Shown here: in pieces, positions 1-7,878 of the stretch | How the letters are laid out: every line of letters starts with the position of its first letter | How positions within the stretch are numbered: position 1 is the first letter of the stretch | The notes under the pieces: model-generated | The model's database searches: none | What the model was told of the DNA's origin: nothing | What the model saw: only the letters and a program-made list of their open reading frames with translations | Program-made: the position numbers and the translations under genes | Assembly: GCF_000717915.1 (NCBI RefSeq) | Contig: NZ_JOCX01000019.1 | Location: 44,739-108,738, forward strand | Direction of reading: 5' to 3' | Length of the DNA stretch: 64,000 nt | From: Streptomyces sp. NRRL S-244 | GTDB lineage: Bacteria > Actinomycetota > Actinomycetes > Streptomycetales > Streptomycetaceae

Positions 1-484
1 CCGGACCCGCCGTCTGCTCGGCAGCCGCTCCCGCCTGCCGGGTGAGGGAGCCCACGCTGCTGGACATGTTCACGATCCGCGGTGAGGCGGAGCGGCGCAG
101 CAGCGGCAGCATTGCATTGGTGACGCGGACGACGCCGATCACGTTGGTCTCCACGACCGTCCGGATGGTGTCGGGGTCCACCCGGGTGGGGTCCTGCGGC
201 ATGCCACCGGCGATGCCGGCGTTGTTGACGAGCACGTCGAGGTGCCCGGCCCGTTCCTCGATCAGTCGCGCGGCGGCGCTCGCACTCGCGTCGTCGGTCA
301 CGTCGAGCGGTACGCCGAACGCGTCGACGCCGGACGCGCGCAGCCTGACCACCGCGTCCTCACGGCGCCGATCGTCGCGGGCGCCCACGCCGACGCTCCA
401 GCCGAGGGCGCCCAGGCCCGCGGCGATCTCGTAGCCGATTCCCTTGTTCGCGCCGGTGACCAGCGCAATCGTTCGTTCGCTCAT
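1..484 (-). CDS. SDR family oxidoreductase, 3' part cut by window edge
   Basis: NAD(P)-dependent short-chain dehydrogenase/reductase; substrate unknown. The visible 161 residues start at an ATG and show the Rossmann glycine motif TGANKGIG near residue 10, the LVNNAG motif near residue 88 and the strand leading to the catalytic serine (IVNMSSSVGS). The YxxxK catalytic pair should follow but lies outside the window, so completeness cannot be judged. The gene is divergent from a LysR regulator 95 bases away, with a LysR-type operator between them, which suggests that this enzyme is the regulator's target. Family assignment is firm; the substrate is not known. Confidence 0.9.
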   Translation of the reverse strand, partial: MSERTIALVTGANKGIGYEIAAGLGALGWSVGVGARDDRRREDAVVRLRASGVDAFGVPLDVTDDASASAAARLIEERAGHLDVLVNNAGIAGGMPQDPTRVDPDTIRTVVETNVIGVVRVTNAMLPLLRRSASPRIVNMSSSVGSLTRQAGAAAEQTAGP

Positions 485-539
485 GGGAATCATGCTGCCG
501 CTGAACCCGGCTGGAGGTCCAAGACCGATCGGGTGGGCG

Positions 540-560
540 TCGATACCGTCCGGGTATCGA
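540..560. promoter_or_regulatory. LysR-type operator between SDR and lysR genes
   Basis: A perfect inverted repeat TCGATACC-N5-GGTATCGA sits in the 95-base divergent spacer. Its core ATAC-N7-GTAT contains the classic LysR T-N11-A arrangement (T at 544, A at 556). It lies 20 bases upstream of the lysR start, which fits autoregulation plus control of the divergent SDR gene. That this regulator binds here is inferred from position and motif. Confidence 0.7.
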
Positions 561-579
561 TCCGGAGTACCGTGGCCGC

Positions 580-1467
580 ATGGAGACCCGGGAACTGCGC
601 TATTTCGTCGCGGTCGCCGAAGAGCTGCACTTCGGGCGCGCCGCACAGCGGCTCGGGATCGCACAGCCGCCTTTGTCGCGGGCGATCCAGCAGCTCGAGC
701 GCCGGCTCGGGGCGGCGCTGCTGGATCGGACCAGCCGCAGCGTCACGCTGACCGAGGCCGGCTCGGTGCTGCTGGCGGAGGGCCGGGCGGCCCTCGACGC
801 GGTCGATGCCGCCGAGCGCCGGACCCGCCGCGCCGCCCTTGCCACGACCGGCCGTCCCGGCCTGGTCCTGGTCACGAAGGCCAGCGCGTCCAGCGAACTG
901 CTGGCGAAGCTGCTCGACGCGTACGCCGCCGAGCCCGGCGCGGTGCCGGTCGAGGTCATCCTGTGCGGCCCGGCCGAGCAGTCACGGCTCCTGCGCGAGG
1001 GCCGGGCCGACGTGGCACTGCTGCACCGGCCGTTCGACTCGACCGCGGGATTCCACACCGAAGAGCTGACCACGGAGGGCCAGGTCGCGGTCCTGCCTGC
1101 CGGGCATCCGCTCACCGTCCGGACCCATGTGCACATGGCCGACATCACCGGGCTGCCGGGCCTGCCCCTGCCGCGCTGGCCCGACCCCGACGGCAGCTAC
1201 CCGCCGGGCCCCGGCCCGCGGGTCCGCGACCACGCCCAGCTGCTCCAGCTCGTCGCGCTCGGCCGTGCGTGCGCGGTCTCACCGGAGTCGTGCCGAACCC
1301 AACTGCACGGGAACCTCGCCGCCGTGCCCGTGCTCGATGCCCCGGCCGTCACCACCGTGATCGCCTGGCCGACGCACAGCCGGTCCCGAGCCGTCGCGCA
1401 CCTCGTCCGTACCGCGACGCGCCTCCCCAATGCACTGCCCGCAGACGCCGCTTGGGCCGATCACTGA
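580..1467 (+). CDS. LysR family transcriptional regulator
   Basis: 295-residue DNA-binding regulator of usual LysR length. The N-terminal winged helix-turn-helix (residues 1-60) is clear, with the motif LHFGRAAQRLGIAQPPLSRA followed by IQQLERRLG. Residues from about 90 form the periplasmic-binding-protein-like effector domain. The ATG start is preceded by a short leader containing the operator dyad. Divergent orientation to the SDR gene is the typical LysR layout. The effector ligand cannot be deduced. Confidence 0.93.
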   Translation: METRELRYFVAVAEELHFGRAAQRLGIAQPPLSRAIQQLERRLGAALLDRTSRSVTLTEAGSVLLAEGRAALDAVDAAERRTRRAALATTGRPGLVLVTKASASSELLAKLLDAYAAEPGAVPVEVILCGPAEQSRLLREGRADVALLHRPFDSTAGFHTEELTTEGQVAVLPAGHPLTVRTHVHMADITGLPGLPLPRWPDPDGSYPPGPGPRVRDHAQLLQLVALGRACAVSPESCRTQLHGNLAAVPVLDAPAVTTVIAWPTHSRSRAVAHLVRTATRLPNALPADAAWADH

Positions 1468-1494
1468 CCCATCCTCATCCGGCCCCGAAAACGG

Positions 1495-1534
1495 TCAAGG
1501 GGCCGTCTCAGATTGCTCTGAAACGGCCCCTTGA
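1495..1534 (-). terminator. Intrinsic terminator of tRNA-Pro
   Basis: A perfect 12-bp outer stem, TCAAGGGGCCGT paired with ACGGCCCCTTGA, continues inward as TCAGA/TCTGA. Read on the minus strand it starts 18 bases after the tRNA 3' end and is followed by a short T run (CCGTTTTC). It may also stop lysR transcription arriving from the other side. Confidence 0.85.
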
Positions 1535-1551
1535 TCTGCGACTCTTTCGAG

Positions 1552-1625
<74 letters not shown>

Positions 1626-1724
1626 ATACCCGCTGACCTGGGGTTTCCCCTGGCCGAACGCGCAGGAGAACAATACCGCACTTCGCGGGGTGGTCGCGCG
1701 CACCTTTCTCGGGTCGGGGCGTGC

Positions 1725-1755
1725 TTGACCTCAAGCGGACTTGAGGTTGCATGAT
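1725..1755 (+). promoter_or_regulatory. SoxR/MerR-type promoter of the transketolase genes
   Basis: A -35 box TTGACC and a -10 box CATGAT are separated by 19 bp, the overlong spacing of MerR-family-activated promoters. Between them lies the perfect dyad ACCTCAAG-CGGA-CTTGAGGT. Its inner 18 bp has the same arms as the E. coli soxS SoxR box (CCTCAAG-N4-CTTGAGG). The -10 ends seven bases before the ATG of the transketolase gene, so the transcript is probably leaderless. No merR or soxR gene is adjacent, so the regulator would act from elsewhere. Motif and spacing are seen; regulator identity is inferred. Confidence 0.75.
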
Positions 1756-1761
1756 CGATGC

Positions 1762-2463
1762 ATGACACAGGCAATCGCGGACACGGGGTTCCGCTACGAG
1801 GATCTGGGGCGGCTCATCGCGCTCATGACCGGGGCCGAGAAGCACGGGCCCGCCGCCCACTCCACGCTCGACGTGCTGTGGGTGCTCTACGACCGGGTGC
1901 TGCGCGTGGAGCCCGAGGCGGCCGAGGAGGCCGGGCGGGACCGGTTCCTGCTCTCCAAGGGGCACGGGCCGATGGCGTACTACGCCGTACTCGCCGCCAA
2001 GGGGTTCTTCCCGGTGGAGTGGCTGCGCGGCTTCGGCTCGTACGACTCGCCCCTCGGGCACCACCCGGACCGCACCCTGATCCCCGGAGTGGAGATCGGC
2101 AGCGGCTCGCTCGGGCACGGGCTGCCGCTCGCCGTGGGCAGTGCGCTCGGGCTGCGGGCGCAGGGGCTGGACGAGCCGGCGGTGTGGGTGCTGATCGGGG
2201 ACGCGGAGCTCGACGAGGGCAGCAACCACGAGGCCCTCGCCTACGCCGGCGCCGCCGGGCTGGAGCGGCTGCACACCGTGGTGATCGACAACGACTCCGC
2301 GACCCACGGCTGGCGCGGCGGGATCGCCTCCCGCTTCGAGGCCGCCGGCTGGTCGGCGGTGACCGTCGACGGCCGGGACCACGCGGCGCTGCACGCCGCC
2401 TTCACCACACCGCATCCGGGCCGGCCCCACGCCGTCATCGCCCGTGTCGAGAAGAAGCAGTAG
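1762..2463 (+). CDS. Transketolase, N-terminal (TPP-binding) subunit
   Basis: 233-residue first half of a split transketolase, which moves two-carbon ketol units between sugar phosphates in the pentose phosphate pathway. Visible are SKGHGPMAYYAVL, the GSLGHGLPLAVG segment and the thiamine-diphosphate/Mg motif beginning GDAELDEGSNHEAL with downstream IDND. The start at 1762 is chosen because it falls where transcription from the MerR-type promoter should begin; the upstream ATG at 1751 is out of frame and the earlier in-frame start would lie inside the operator. The partner subunit follows 11 bases after the stop codon. Redox control of NADPH supply is an inference. Confidence 0.9.
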   Translation: MTQAIADTGFRYEDLGRLIALMTGAEKHGPAAHSTLDVLWVLYDRVLRVEPEAAEEAGRDRFLLSKGHGPMAYYAVLAAKGFFPVEWLRGFGSYDSPLGHHPDRTLIPGVEIGSGSLGHGLPLAVGSALGLRAQGLDEPAVWVLIGDAELDEGSNHEALAYAGAAGLERLHTVVIDNDSATHGWRGGIASRFEAAGWSAVTVDGRDHAALHAAFTTPHPGRPHAVIARVEKKQ

Positions 2464-2474
2464 AGGGGTTGGCC

Positions 2475-3383
2475 GTGGACAACATGCGGGAGAGGTTCGT
2501 CTCCGTTACTTCGCGCGCGCTCGACGAGGATCCCCGGCTGGCACTCGTGCTCGCCGAGATCACCATGGACGGGTTCCGGCCCGGCCAGCAGCGCCATCCG
2601 GAGCGGGTGATCAACGTCGGGATCCGGGAGCAACTGCTGATCGGGGTCGGCGGCGGGCTGGCCCTGACCGGGCTGCGCCCGATCGTGCACACCTTCGCCA
2701 GCTTCCTGGTGGAGCGGCCGTTCGAGCAGGTCAAGCTGGACTTCGGGCACCAGGGCACGGGCGGGGTCCTGGTCAGCGCGAGCGCCAGCTACGACTGGCC
2801 GGCCGGCGGGCTCACGCACATGGCGCCGGGTGACGTGGCGCTGATGGACACCCTCGACGGCTGGACGGTCCACGTGCCCGGGCATCCGGACGAGGCCGAG
2901 GCGCTGCTGCGCCACGCCTACGCCGCCGGGGACGACAAGGTCTACGTACGCCTCTCGCAGCAGTCGAACGCCGCCCCGCGCCCGGTGGACGGCGCGGGCT
3001 TCCTGACCGTACGGGAAGGAGGGCCCGGCGCCGCTGTCGTCGTCGCCGTCGGCCCGCTGCTGGACAACGTGCTCGCCGCGACGGAGGGGCTGGACGTGAC
3101 CGTGCTGTACGCCACCACCGTGCGGCCCTTCGACGACGCGGCCCTGCGCGAGGCCGTCGGCCGGGGCACGGCCGACGTCGTCCTCGTCGAGCCGTACCTG
3201 GCCTCCACCTCCACGGCGGCCGCGGCCCAGGCCCTGACGGAGGTCCCGCACCGGATCCTCGGCCTCGGCGTCGGCCGCGCCGAGCTCCGCCGCTACGGCG
3301 CGATCGAGGAGCACACCGCCGCGCACGGCCTCGACCCGCACTCCCTCCGCGAGCGGATCGGCGCCTTCGTCGAGCCGCGCTAG
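2475..3383 (+). CDS. Transketolase, C-terminal subunit
   Basis: 302-residue pyrimidine-binding and C-terminal half of transketolase. The motif RVINVGIREQ carries the conserved catalytic glutamate, followed by a GGLALTGLRPIVHTFASF segment typical of transketolase and DXS C-terminal subunits; residues from about 180 form the C-terminal regulatory-like domain. The GTG start is chosen for the GAGGGG Shine-Dalgarno six bases upstream; an ATG nine bases further in is the alternative. The stop codon shares the sequence CTAG with the stop of the convergent downstream gene. Confidence 0.9.
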   Translation: MDNMRERFVSVTSRALDEDPRLALVLAEITMDGFRPGQQRHPERVINVGIREQLLIGVGGGLALTGLRPIVHTFASFLVERPFEQVKLDFGHQGTGGVLVSASASYDWPAGGLTHMAPGDVALMDTLDGWTVHVPGHPDEAEALLRHAYAAGDDKVYVRLSQQSNAAPRPVDGAGFLTVREGGPGAAVVVAVGPLLDNVLAATEGLDVTVLYATTVRPFDDAALREAVGRGTADVVLVEPYLASTSTAAAAQALTEVPHRILGLGVGRAELRRYGAIEEHTAAHGLDPHSLRERIGAFVEPR

Positions 3384-3739
3384 GCCGGGGCGTCCAGTTC
3401 AGGGTGGGCCGCAGCCAGGCGCTTGGGGGCCGCCTGGAGCCAGGAGTCGATCAGGATCGCGCGCAGCTCTGCGGCGCCCTCCAGCGCCGCCAGCCGGACC
3501 CGGAGCCAGGCGTAGTTGTCGTCGTGGCCCTCCCGGATGAAGAACTTCTCCGGCTCGGCGGCGATCAGCTCCGCGCGGTCCTCCTTCGGGCACTTCACCC
3601 CGATCGAGGCGTCGTCCTCGCCGAGCGCGGCGAATATCTTCCCGCCCACCCGGAACGTGGGCATGCCCCACGCGAGTTTCTCGCTGCTGTCGGGCAGCGA
3701 CAGCGCGGTCATACGGACGTCCTCGGCGGTCACGGTCAT
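3380..3739 (-). CDS. MmcQ/YjbR family protein
   Basis: 119-residue protein of the MmcQ/YjbR (CyaY-like fold) family, of unknown biochemical role. Recognisable features are LPDSSEKLAWGMPTFRVGGK near the N-terminus and the later FFIREGHDDNYAWLRVRLA. The start at the internal ATG gives a GAGGAG Shine-Dalgarno seven bases upstream and the usual family length; a longer reading adds 22 residues without family character. It converges with the transketolase C subunit, the two stops overlapping. A second MmcQ/YjbR gene occurs at 59054-59470. Confidence 0.85.
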   Translation of the reverse strand: MTVTAEDVRMTALSLPDSSEKLAWGMPTFRVGGKIFAALGEDDASIGVKCPKEDRAELIAAEPEKFFIREGHDDNYAWLRVRLAALEGAAELRAILIDSWLQAAPKRLAAAHPELDAPA

Positions 3740-3825
3740 CGCGCGACTCCTCTCCCCACCACCGGTCGGGCTGATGTCGTCGACCGTAGCGGCCGGCACT
3801 GACAACCGCCCCCGGACGGCGGGGC

Positions 3826-4377
3826 TCAGCCGGTGCGGAGGGTGTCTTCGCGGGCGTGGATGATCTCCAGCAGGTCCGCCGCCAGGGATTTGGCCGTGGC
3901 CAGGCCCTTCAGGCCCCAGCGGCGGGGTTCCACGTCGACCGCGCAGACCGTGCCCAGGACCGCCCCCGTCCGGTCGATCAGCGGCGCGCCCACGTACGAC
4001 CGGACCCCGCTCTCGTCCACCACCGCGTTGCCCGCGAAGCGGGCGAAGTCCCGTACGTCCTCCAGCACCAGCGCCCGGCGCCGCACCACCACGTGCGGGC
4101 AGTACCCGTGGTCCCGCGGCAGCACCCTCGCCGGATACCCGCTCGCCGGGGCGTCCGGCGCGTGGTGCAGCCCGGCGAAGAACTGCCGTTCCTCACCGAC
4201 GAAGTTGACCCCCGCGTACGGGGCCGCCAGTACCTCGGCGATCTGCCGGGCGAAGGCGTCGAGCTCCGTGTCCGCCCGCTCCCCCAGGCCCAGTTCCCGC
4301 AGCCGGACGGCGCGCGCGGGCGCCTCCCGGTCCACCGGCGTGAGCAGCAGGTGTCCGGTCGACTCGTAGTACGTCAC
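3826..4377 (-). CDS. GAF domain protein at the end of a Cvn conservon
   Basis: 183-residue protein consisting essentially of one GAF domain (residues about 35-165). Typical segments are APYAGVNFVGEERQFFAG, the DHGYCPHVVVRR region and RSYVGAPLIDRTGAVLGTVC. GAF domains bind small ligands or cofactors. The GTG start overlaps the stop of the upstream GTPase gene (GTGA) and has a GGGGGGA ribosome site, so the two are translationally coupled. Conservons often end in a cytochrome P450; here the last gene is a GAF protein, presumably a sensor or output partner. An alternative in-frame ATG lies 9 codons upstream. Confidence 0.85.
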   Translation of the reverse strand: MTYYESTGHLLLTPVDREAPARAVRLRELGLGERADTELDAFARQIAEVLAAPYAGVNFVGEERQFFAGLHHAPDAPASGYPARVLPRDHGYCPHVVVRRRALVLEDVRDFARFAGNAVVDESGVRSYVGAPLIDRTGAVLGTVCAVDVEPRRWGLKGLATAKSLAADLLEIIHAREDTLRTG

Positions 4378-5015
4378 AGCGGTTTCCCCCCATCCCCATC
4401 CCATGACTTCGCTGACTTCGCTGACTTGTCCGTCGCCGCCGTGAAGAGCAAGTGGTGGACCAGGGCGGCCAGCGCCCCCGTCCCCGAGCTGGTGAGCCGC
4501 GCGTCGCACCGTACGACGGGCACCTCCGGCCCGAGCCCCACCGCCTCGCGCACCTCGTCGGCGGTGTAGCGGTGGCCCTCGTCGAACTCGTTGACGGCGA
4601 CGATGAACCCGATGCCGCGCCGCTCGAAGAAGTCCACGGCCGGGAAGCAGTCGTCGAGCCGGCGCGTGTCCGCGAGCACCACCGCGCCGAGCGCGCCCGC
4701 GCACAGCTCCTCCCACAGGAACCAGAAGCGCTGCTGCCCCGGCGTGCCGAAGAGGTACAGGACGTGCCGTTCGTCCAGGGTGATCCGGCCGAAGTCGAGC
4801 GCGACGGTCGTCGACGTCTTCGCCTCGACCCCGTCGAGCGGGTCGGGTCCCTCGCTCAGCCCGCTGAGCAGCTCCTCCGTGCGCAGCGGCTCGATTTCGC
4901 TCACGGCGCCCACGAAGGTCGTCTTGCCCGCCCCGAACCCACCCGCGACCAGGATCTTCAGCGTCGCCGGCAGGGCGGGGGCGAGGCGGGTGTCACAGTC
5001 GTCGGCGTAGGCCAT
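4374..5015 (-). CDS. cvnD: CvnD-type small GTPase
   Basis: 213-residue Ras-like GTP-binding protein of the conservon family. The P-loop GGFGAGKT (residues 25-32), switch II region FGTPGQQR and specificity motif NEFD are all visible. In conservons the GTPase works with a membrane ATPase, a roadblock protein and a DUF742 protein as a signalling complex resembling eukaryotic G-protein systems. The start overlaps the end of the DUF742 gene by 23 bases. The C-terminal tail carries a short SAKSAKS repeat made from tandem nine-base repeats, just before the overlap with the GAF gene. Confidence 0.95.
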   Translation of the reverse strand: MAYADDCDTRLAPALPATLKILVAGGFGAGKTTFVGAVSEIEPLRTEELLSGLSEGPDPLDGVEAKTSTTVALDFGRITLDERHVLYLFGTPGQQRFWFLWEELCAGALGAVVLADTRRLDDCFPAVDFFERRGIGFIVAVNEFDEGHRYTADEVREAVGLGPEVPVVRCDARLTSSGTGALAALVHHLLFTAATDKSAKSAKSWDGDGGKPL

Positions 5016-5406
5016 CGAGCACCGCCCGGAGCAGGTTCTGGTCGTCGGCGGCGACGTATCCGCCGCCCGGGAACCGCGGCGCCTGCGCCGTGACGGCCCC
5101 GTATTCCATCAGGTCGGACAGCAGCACCTTCACCACCACCGCCGGCAGCCGCAGCTGTCCGGCCACCTCGGCGACGGTGACGGCCGCGGAGCCGGCGCAC
5201 AGGCGCAGCGCCAGCGTGTGCTCCGCGCCGAGCGGGCCGCGCGGCCGCACCCCCGTCGCGGTCACCAGGGACAGCAGGTCGAGCGCGGCGGCCGGGCGGG
5301 TCCGCCCGCCACTGGCGGTGTACGGGCGCATCACCCGGCCCGCCGAATCGTCGAGCCAGGGCGTGTCCCGCGCAGCTCCCATGCCGTACGTGGCGCGGGC
5401 GCGCAT
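4993..5406 (-). CDS. cvnC: CvnC-type DUF742 protein
   Basis: 137-residue DUF742 protein. Characteristic are the VMRPYTASGGRT motif near residue 25 (family consensus VRPYxxTGGRT), the LDLLSLVTATG segment and the winged-helix-like second half ending in LLRAVLDGLRRRL. The ATG shares one base with the roadblock stop (TGATG). DUF742 proteins are the third members of conservons; their helix-turn-helix-like fold may contact DNA or the GTPase, which is not settled. Confidence 0.92.
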   Translation of the reverse strand: MRARATYGMGAARDTPWLDDSAGRVMRPYTASGGRTRPAAALDLLSLVTATGVRPRGPLGAEHTLALRLCAGSAAVTVAEVAGQLRLPAVVVKVLLSDLMEYGAVTAQAPRFPGGGYVAADDQNLLRAVLDGLRRRL

Positions 5407-5834
5407 CACTCGGGGTCGCCGACGGGCCGCCGCGGCGGGGCCGCCAGGTACGGTCGGACGCTCTTGACCAGCATCGCCATCTCGTAGCCGAGTACGCCCG
5501 CGTCGGCCTCCCGGTCGGCCAGGACGGCGAGGCAGGTGCCCGCCCCGGCGGCCGACACGAACACGAGCGCGGTGTCGAGTTCGACCACCACCTGCCGGAC
5601 CTCCGCGCCGTCCCCGAAGCGGGATCCGGCGCTCCGCCCGAGCGAGTAGAGCCCGGATGCCAGGGCCGCCAGGTGGTCGGCGCTGTCGTTGTCGAGGCCG
5701 TGGACGCACGTGACGAGGCCGTCGGCGGTGAGGAGGACCGCGCTGCGCGTGTAGGGGACCCGCTGGACCAGGCCGCTGAGCAGCCAGTCGAGGTCCGAGA
5801 GCCGGCTGGTCTTGGTCGCCGCTTCGCCGCCCAT
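5406..5834 (-). CDS. cvnB: CvnB-type roadblock/LC7 domain protein
   Basis: 142-residue roadblock/LC7 protein, second member of the conservon. The motif LDWLLSGLVQRVPYTRSAVLLTADGL and later SAAGAGTCLAVLADREAD are family hallmarks. Roadblock proteins act as regulators or scaffolds for small GTPases. The ATG chosen has AAGGAG nine bases upstream and gives the usual short N-terminus; an ATG 13 codons earlier overlaps the sensor stop (ATGA) and is also possible. Confidence 0.92.
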   Translation of the reverse strand: MGGEAATKTSRLSDLDWLLSGLVQRVPYTRSAVLLTADGLVTCVHGLDNDSADHLAALASGLYSLGRSAGSRFGDGAEVRQVVVELDTALVFVSAAGAGTCLAVLADREADAGVLGYEMAMLVKSVRPYLAAPPRRPVGDPE

Positions 5835-5869
5835 GGTGGTGCGCTCCTTGCTGAGGTGAGAGGTCGGGG

Positions 5870-7639
5870 TCATGGCTGGTTCTCCGACTGGGCGAGGCCG
5901 AAGCCCCGTTGGAAGGCGGCCATCAGGCCCGGGTCGTGCACGGGTTGTTCGGGTGTGCCGGCCGGCCGCGGGGCGGGGGCGTCCCGCAGCTGCGGGGCGA
6001 GGTGGTGCTGGGCCCGGCGGCGGGGCAGGGGCGGCCGGTCGGGATCCGTCCGGGCGGCCGGTACGGAGACCACCGCCATGGTCGGCGGGGTCATGTCCAG
6101 CCCCAGGTCGAGGCCCAGGTCCAGGGTCGTCTCGACGGCCGGCGTCTCCTCCGGACCCCGGCGGTCCGTCTCGGGCCACGCCGGCCACGGCCGCGGACGC
6201 GTCTGCGGGCGCGGCGCGGGCGCCGCCGCCCAGGTCGGTGCCGCCGGCTCCGGCTCCCGTCGAAGCAGCGGTTCCGGGTGCTGCTCCGGCTTCGGCTGAG
6301 GCTGTGGCTGTGGCTGTGGCTTCGGCTGAGGCTTCGGTACCGCCACCCGTACGGGCTCCAGCGGAGGCATGCCGGCGCCCCCGTCCCCGGTCCCCCACGA
6401 CGTGGCCCGGGAGCCCCCGAGCGCATCGGCGGCGCTCGGCGCCTCCGCCCCCAGCAGCTCCTGCGGCAGCACCAGCACCGCGAGCACGCCGCCGTAGATG
6501 TTGGACTTGAGCTCGACGGCGATCCCGTGCCGCCGGGCCAGCGCCGACACCACGAACAGGCCGATCCGCCCGTCCGCCAGCAGGTGCCGGACGCTGATCT
6601 GGTCGGGATCGACGAGCAGGGCGTTCATCCGGTGCTGCTCCGCGGCCGGCATGCCCAGCCCGCGGTCCTCCACCTCGACGGCGATGCCCGCGGTGACCCG
6701 CTCGGCGCGCACCACCACGTCGGTGTCGGGGGCGGAGAACACCGTGGCGTTCTCGACCAGTTCGGCCAGCAGGTGCACGACGTCGGCGACGGCGTGGCCG
6801 CGTACGGTGCCGCCCGCCGGGGGCACCACCTTGACCCGCGTGTACTGCTCGACCTCCGCGACGGAGGAGCGCAGCACCTCGCTCAGGTCGATGGGCCGGG
6901 TCCACTGGCGCCGGGAGGCGGCGCCGCCGAGCACGGCCAGGTTCTCGGCGTGGCGGCGGATCCGGGTGGCGAGGTGGTCGACGTGGAAGAGCTCCTTGAG
7001 GAGGTCGGGGTCCTCGACGGTGTCCTCCAACTCGTCGAGCAGCGAGATCTCCCGGTGCACGAGGGACTGGAGCCGGCGCGCGAGGTTGACGAAGACCTCG
7101 ACCTTGCGGTCGCTGTCGGACGGTGCCGCCGGGCCGGCCAGCCGTACGAGGGTCGTGTGCGCGTGTTCGCGGGCGCCGCGCAGCTCCTGGGAGAGCAGCC
7201 AGAACTCGTCCACCCGGGCCGGGTCGGTGCCGGGCGGCGGGGCCGTCGGTCCGCCGCGGACCGGGCGGACCGGCGGCTCACCCCGTTCCAGCCGCTCGGC
7301 GGCGGTCCGCAGCTCCTGGCGTCCGCGCACGCTGGAGCGGCGCAGGGCCTCGCAGCGGTCCCGGACGGCCTTGGCGGAGCGCTGGGCTCCGAGCAGGGCG
7401 GCGGCCAGCGCTCCGAGGGCGAGCAGCGCGCAGCCCGCCAGGACCGGCCAGAGCCGGGCGTCCCGCTCCCCCGCGCCCCCGCCGAGCTGCAACGTGAAGA
7501 TCACCGCGGCGGCGCCGCTCAGCCCGGCGGCGAGCGTGGGCAGCAGGGCGGCGCGGACCAGCTGGGGCCGTATCTGCCGGCCGGGACCGGTGACGGCGTG
7601 TCTCGACGGGGCGTGGCGGGCGGCGCGGAGTCCGGACAT
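5870..7639 (-). CDS. cvnA: CvnA-type membrane sensor ATPase (nitrate/nitrite-sensor-like)
   Basis: 589-residue first gene of the conservon. Two transmembrane segments lie at about residues 27-50 and 65-85, so it has only a small extracytoplasmic loop. A coiled-coil/DHp-like region follows and then a HATPase_c domain with N box (LAELVENATVFS), G1 motif (VEDRGLGM) and G2-like GRIGLFVVSALA. The C-terminal 150 residues are a low-complexity Pro/Arg linker with a PKPQ repeat. The Shine-Dalgarno AGAGGA precedes the ATG. Conservon sensors lack a conventional phosphorelay histidine context and probably signal through the roadblock/GTPase set. Confidence 0.93.
   Translation of the reverse strand: MSGLRAARHAPSRHAVTGPGRQIRPQLVRAALLPTLAAGLSGAAAVIFTLQLGGGAGERDARLWPVLAGCALLALGALAAALLGAQRSAKAVRDRCEALRRSSVRGRQELRTAAERLERGEPPVRPVRGGPTAPPPGTDPARVDEFWLLSQELRGAREHAHTTLVRLAGPAAPSDSDRKVEVFVNLARRLQSLVHREISLLDELEDTVEDPDLLKELFHVDHLATRIRRHAENLAVLGGAASRRQWTRPIDLSEVLRSSVAEVEQYTRVKVVPPAGGTVRGHAVADVVHLLAELVENATVFSAPDTDVVVRAERVTAGIAVEVEDRGLGMPAAEQHRMNALLVDPDQISVRHLLADGRIGLFVVSALARRHGIAVELKSNIYGGVLAVLVLPQELLGAEAPSAADALGGSRATSWGTGDGGAGMPPLEPVRVAVPKPQPKPQPQPQPQPKPEQHPEPLLRREPEPAAPTWAAAPAPRPQTRPRPWPAWPETDRRGPEETPAVETTLDLGLDLGLDMTPPTMAVVSVPAARTDPDRPPLPRRRAQHHLAPQLRDAPAPRPAGTPEQPVHDPGLMAAFQRGFGLAQSENQP
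6288..6338 (-). repeat. Hexanucleotide-like repeat encoding Pro-Gln/Pro-Lys dipeptides in cvnA
   Basis: An imperfect tandem array of six-base units (GGCTGT, GGCTTC, GGCTGA on the plus strand) encodes alternating Pro-Lys and Pro-Gln near the C-terminus of the sensor. The unit length keeps the frame, so copy changes would alter only linker length. Confidence 0.85.
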
Positions 7640-7685
7640 CGGCGTCCTCTACGTGGGGCCCGGGCCCCCAGGGTTCCGGGGCCCG

Positions 7686-7709
7686 GTGTGGATCACGGTG
7701 TTGATCACC
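7686..7709. promoter_or_regulatory. Tandem 12-bp direct repeat upstream of cvnA
   Basis: GTGTGGATCACG is followed directly by GTGTTGATCACC (10 of 12 identical), 47 bases upstream of the sensor start. The second unit also forms a CGGTG-N5-CACCG dyad. The arrangement resembles a double operator in the 239-base spacer between the conservon and the upstream hydrolase gene. No binding protein can be named. Confidence 0.35.
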
Positions 7710-7878
7710 GGATACCCACGCTAGACCGCACGATCCCGCCCCTGACAGCCAGTTGGGGAACTTCGCCGGGGTGCTTCCCGCTCCCGATGGAGCGCTCGTA
7801 CGACAGCCCGAATCCGCCGGGGGCGCACGTTCGCGAGGACCGTACGGGACGCGCACCCCCCGGCCCCGGAAGCACCCC

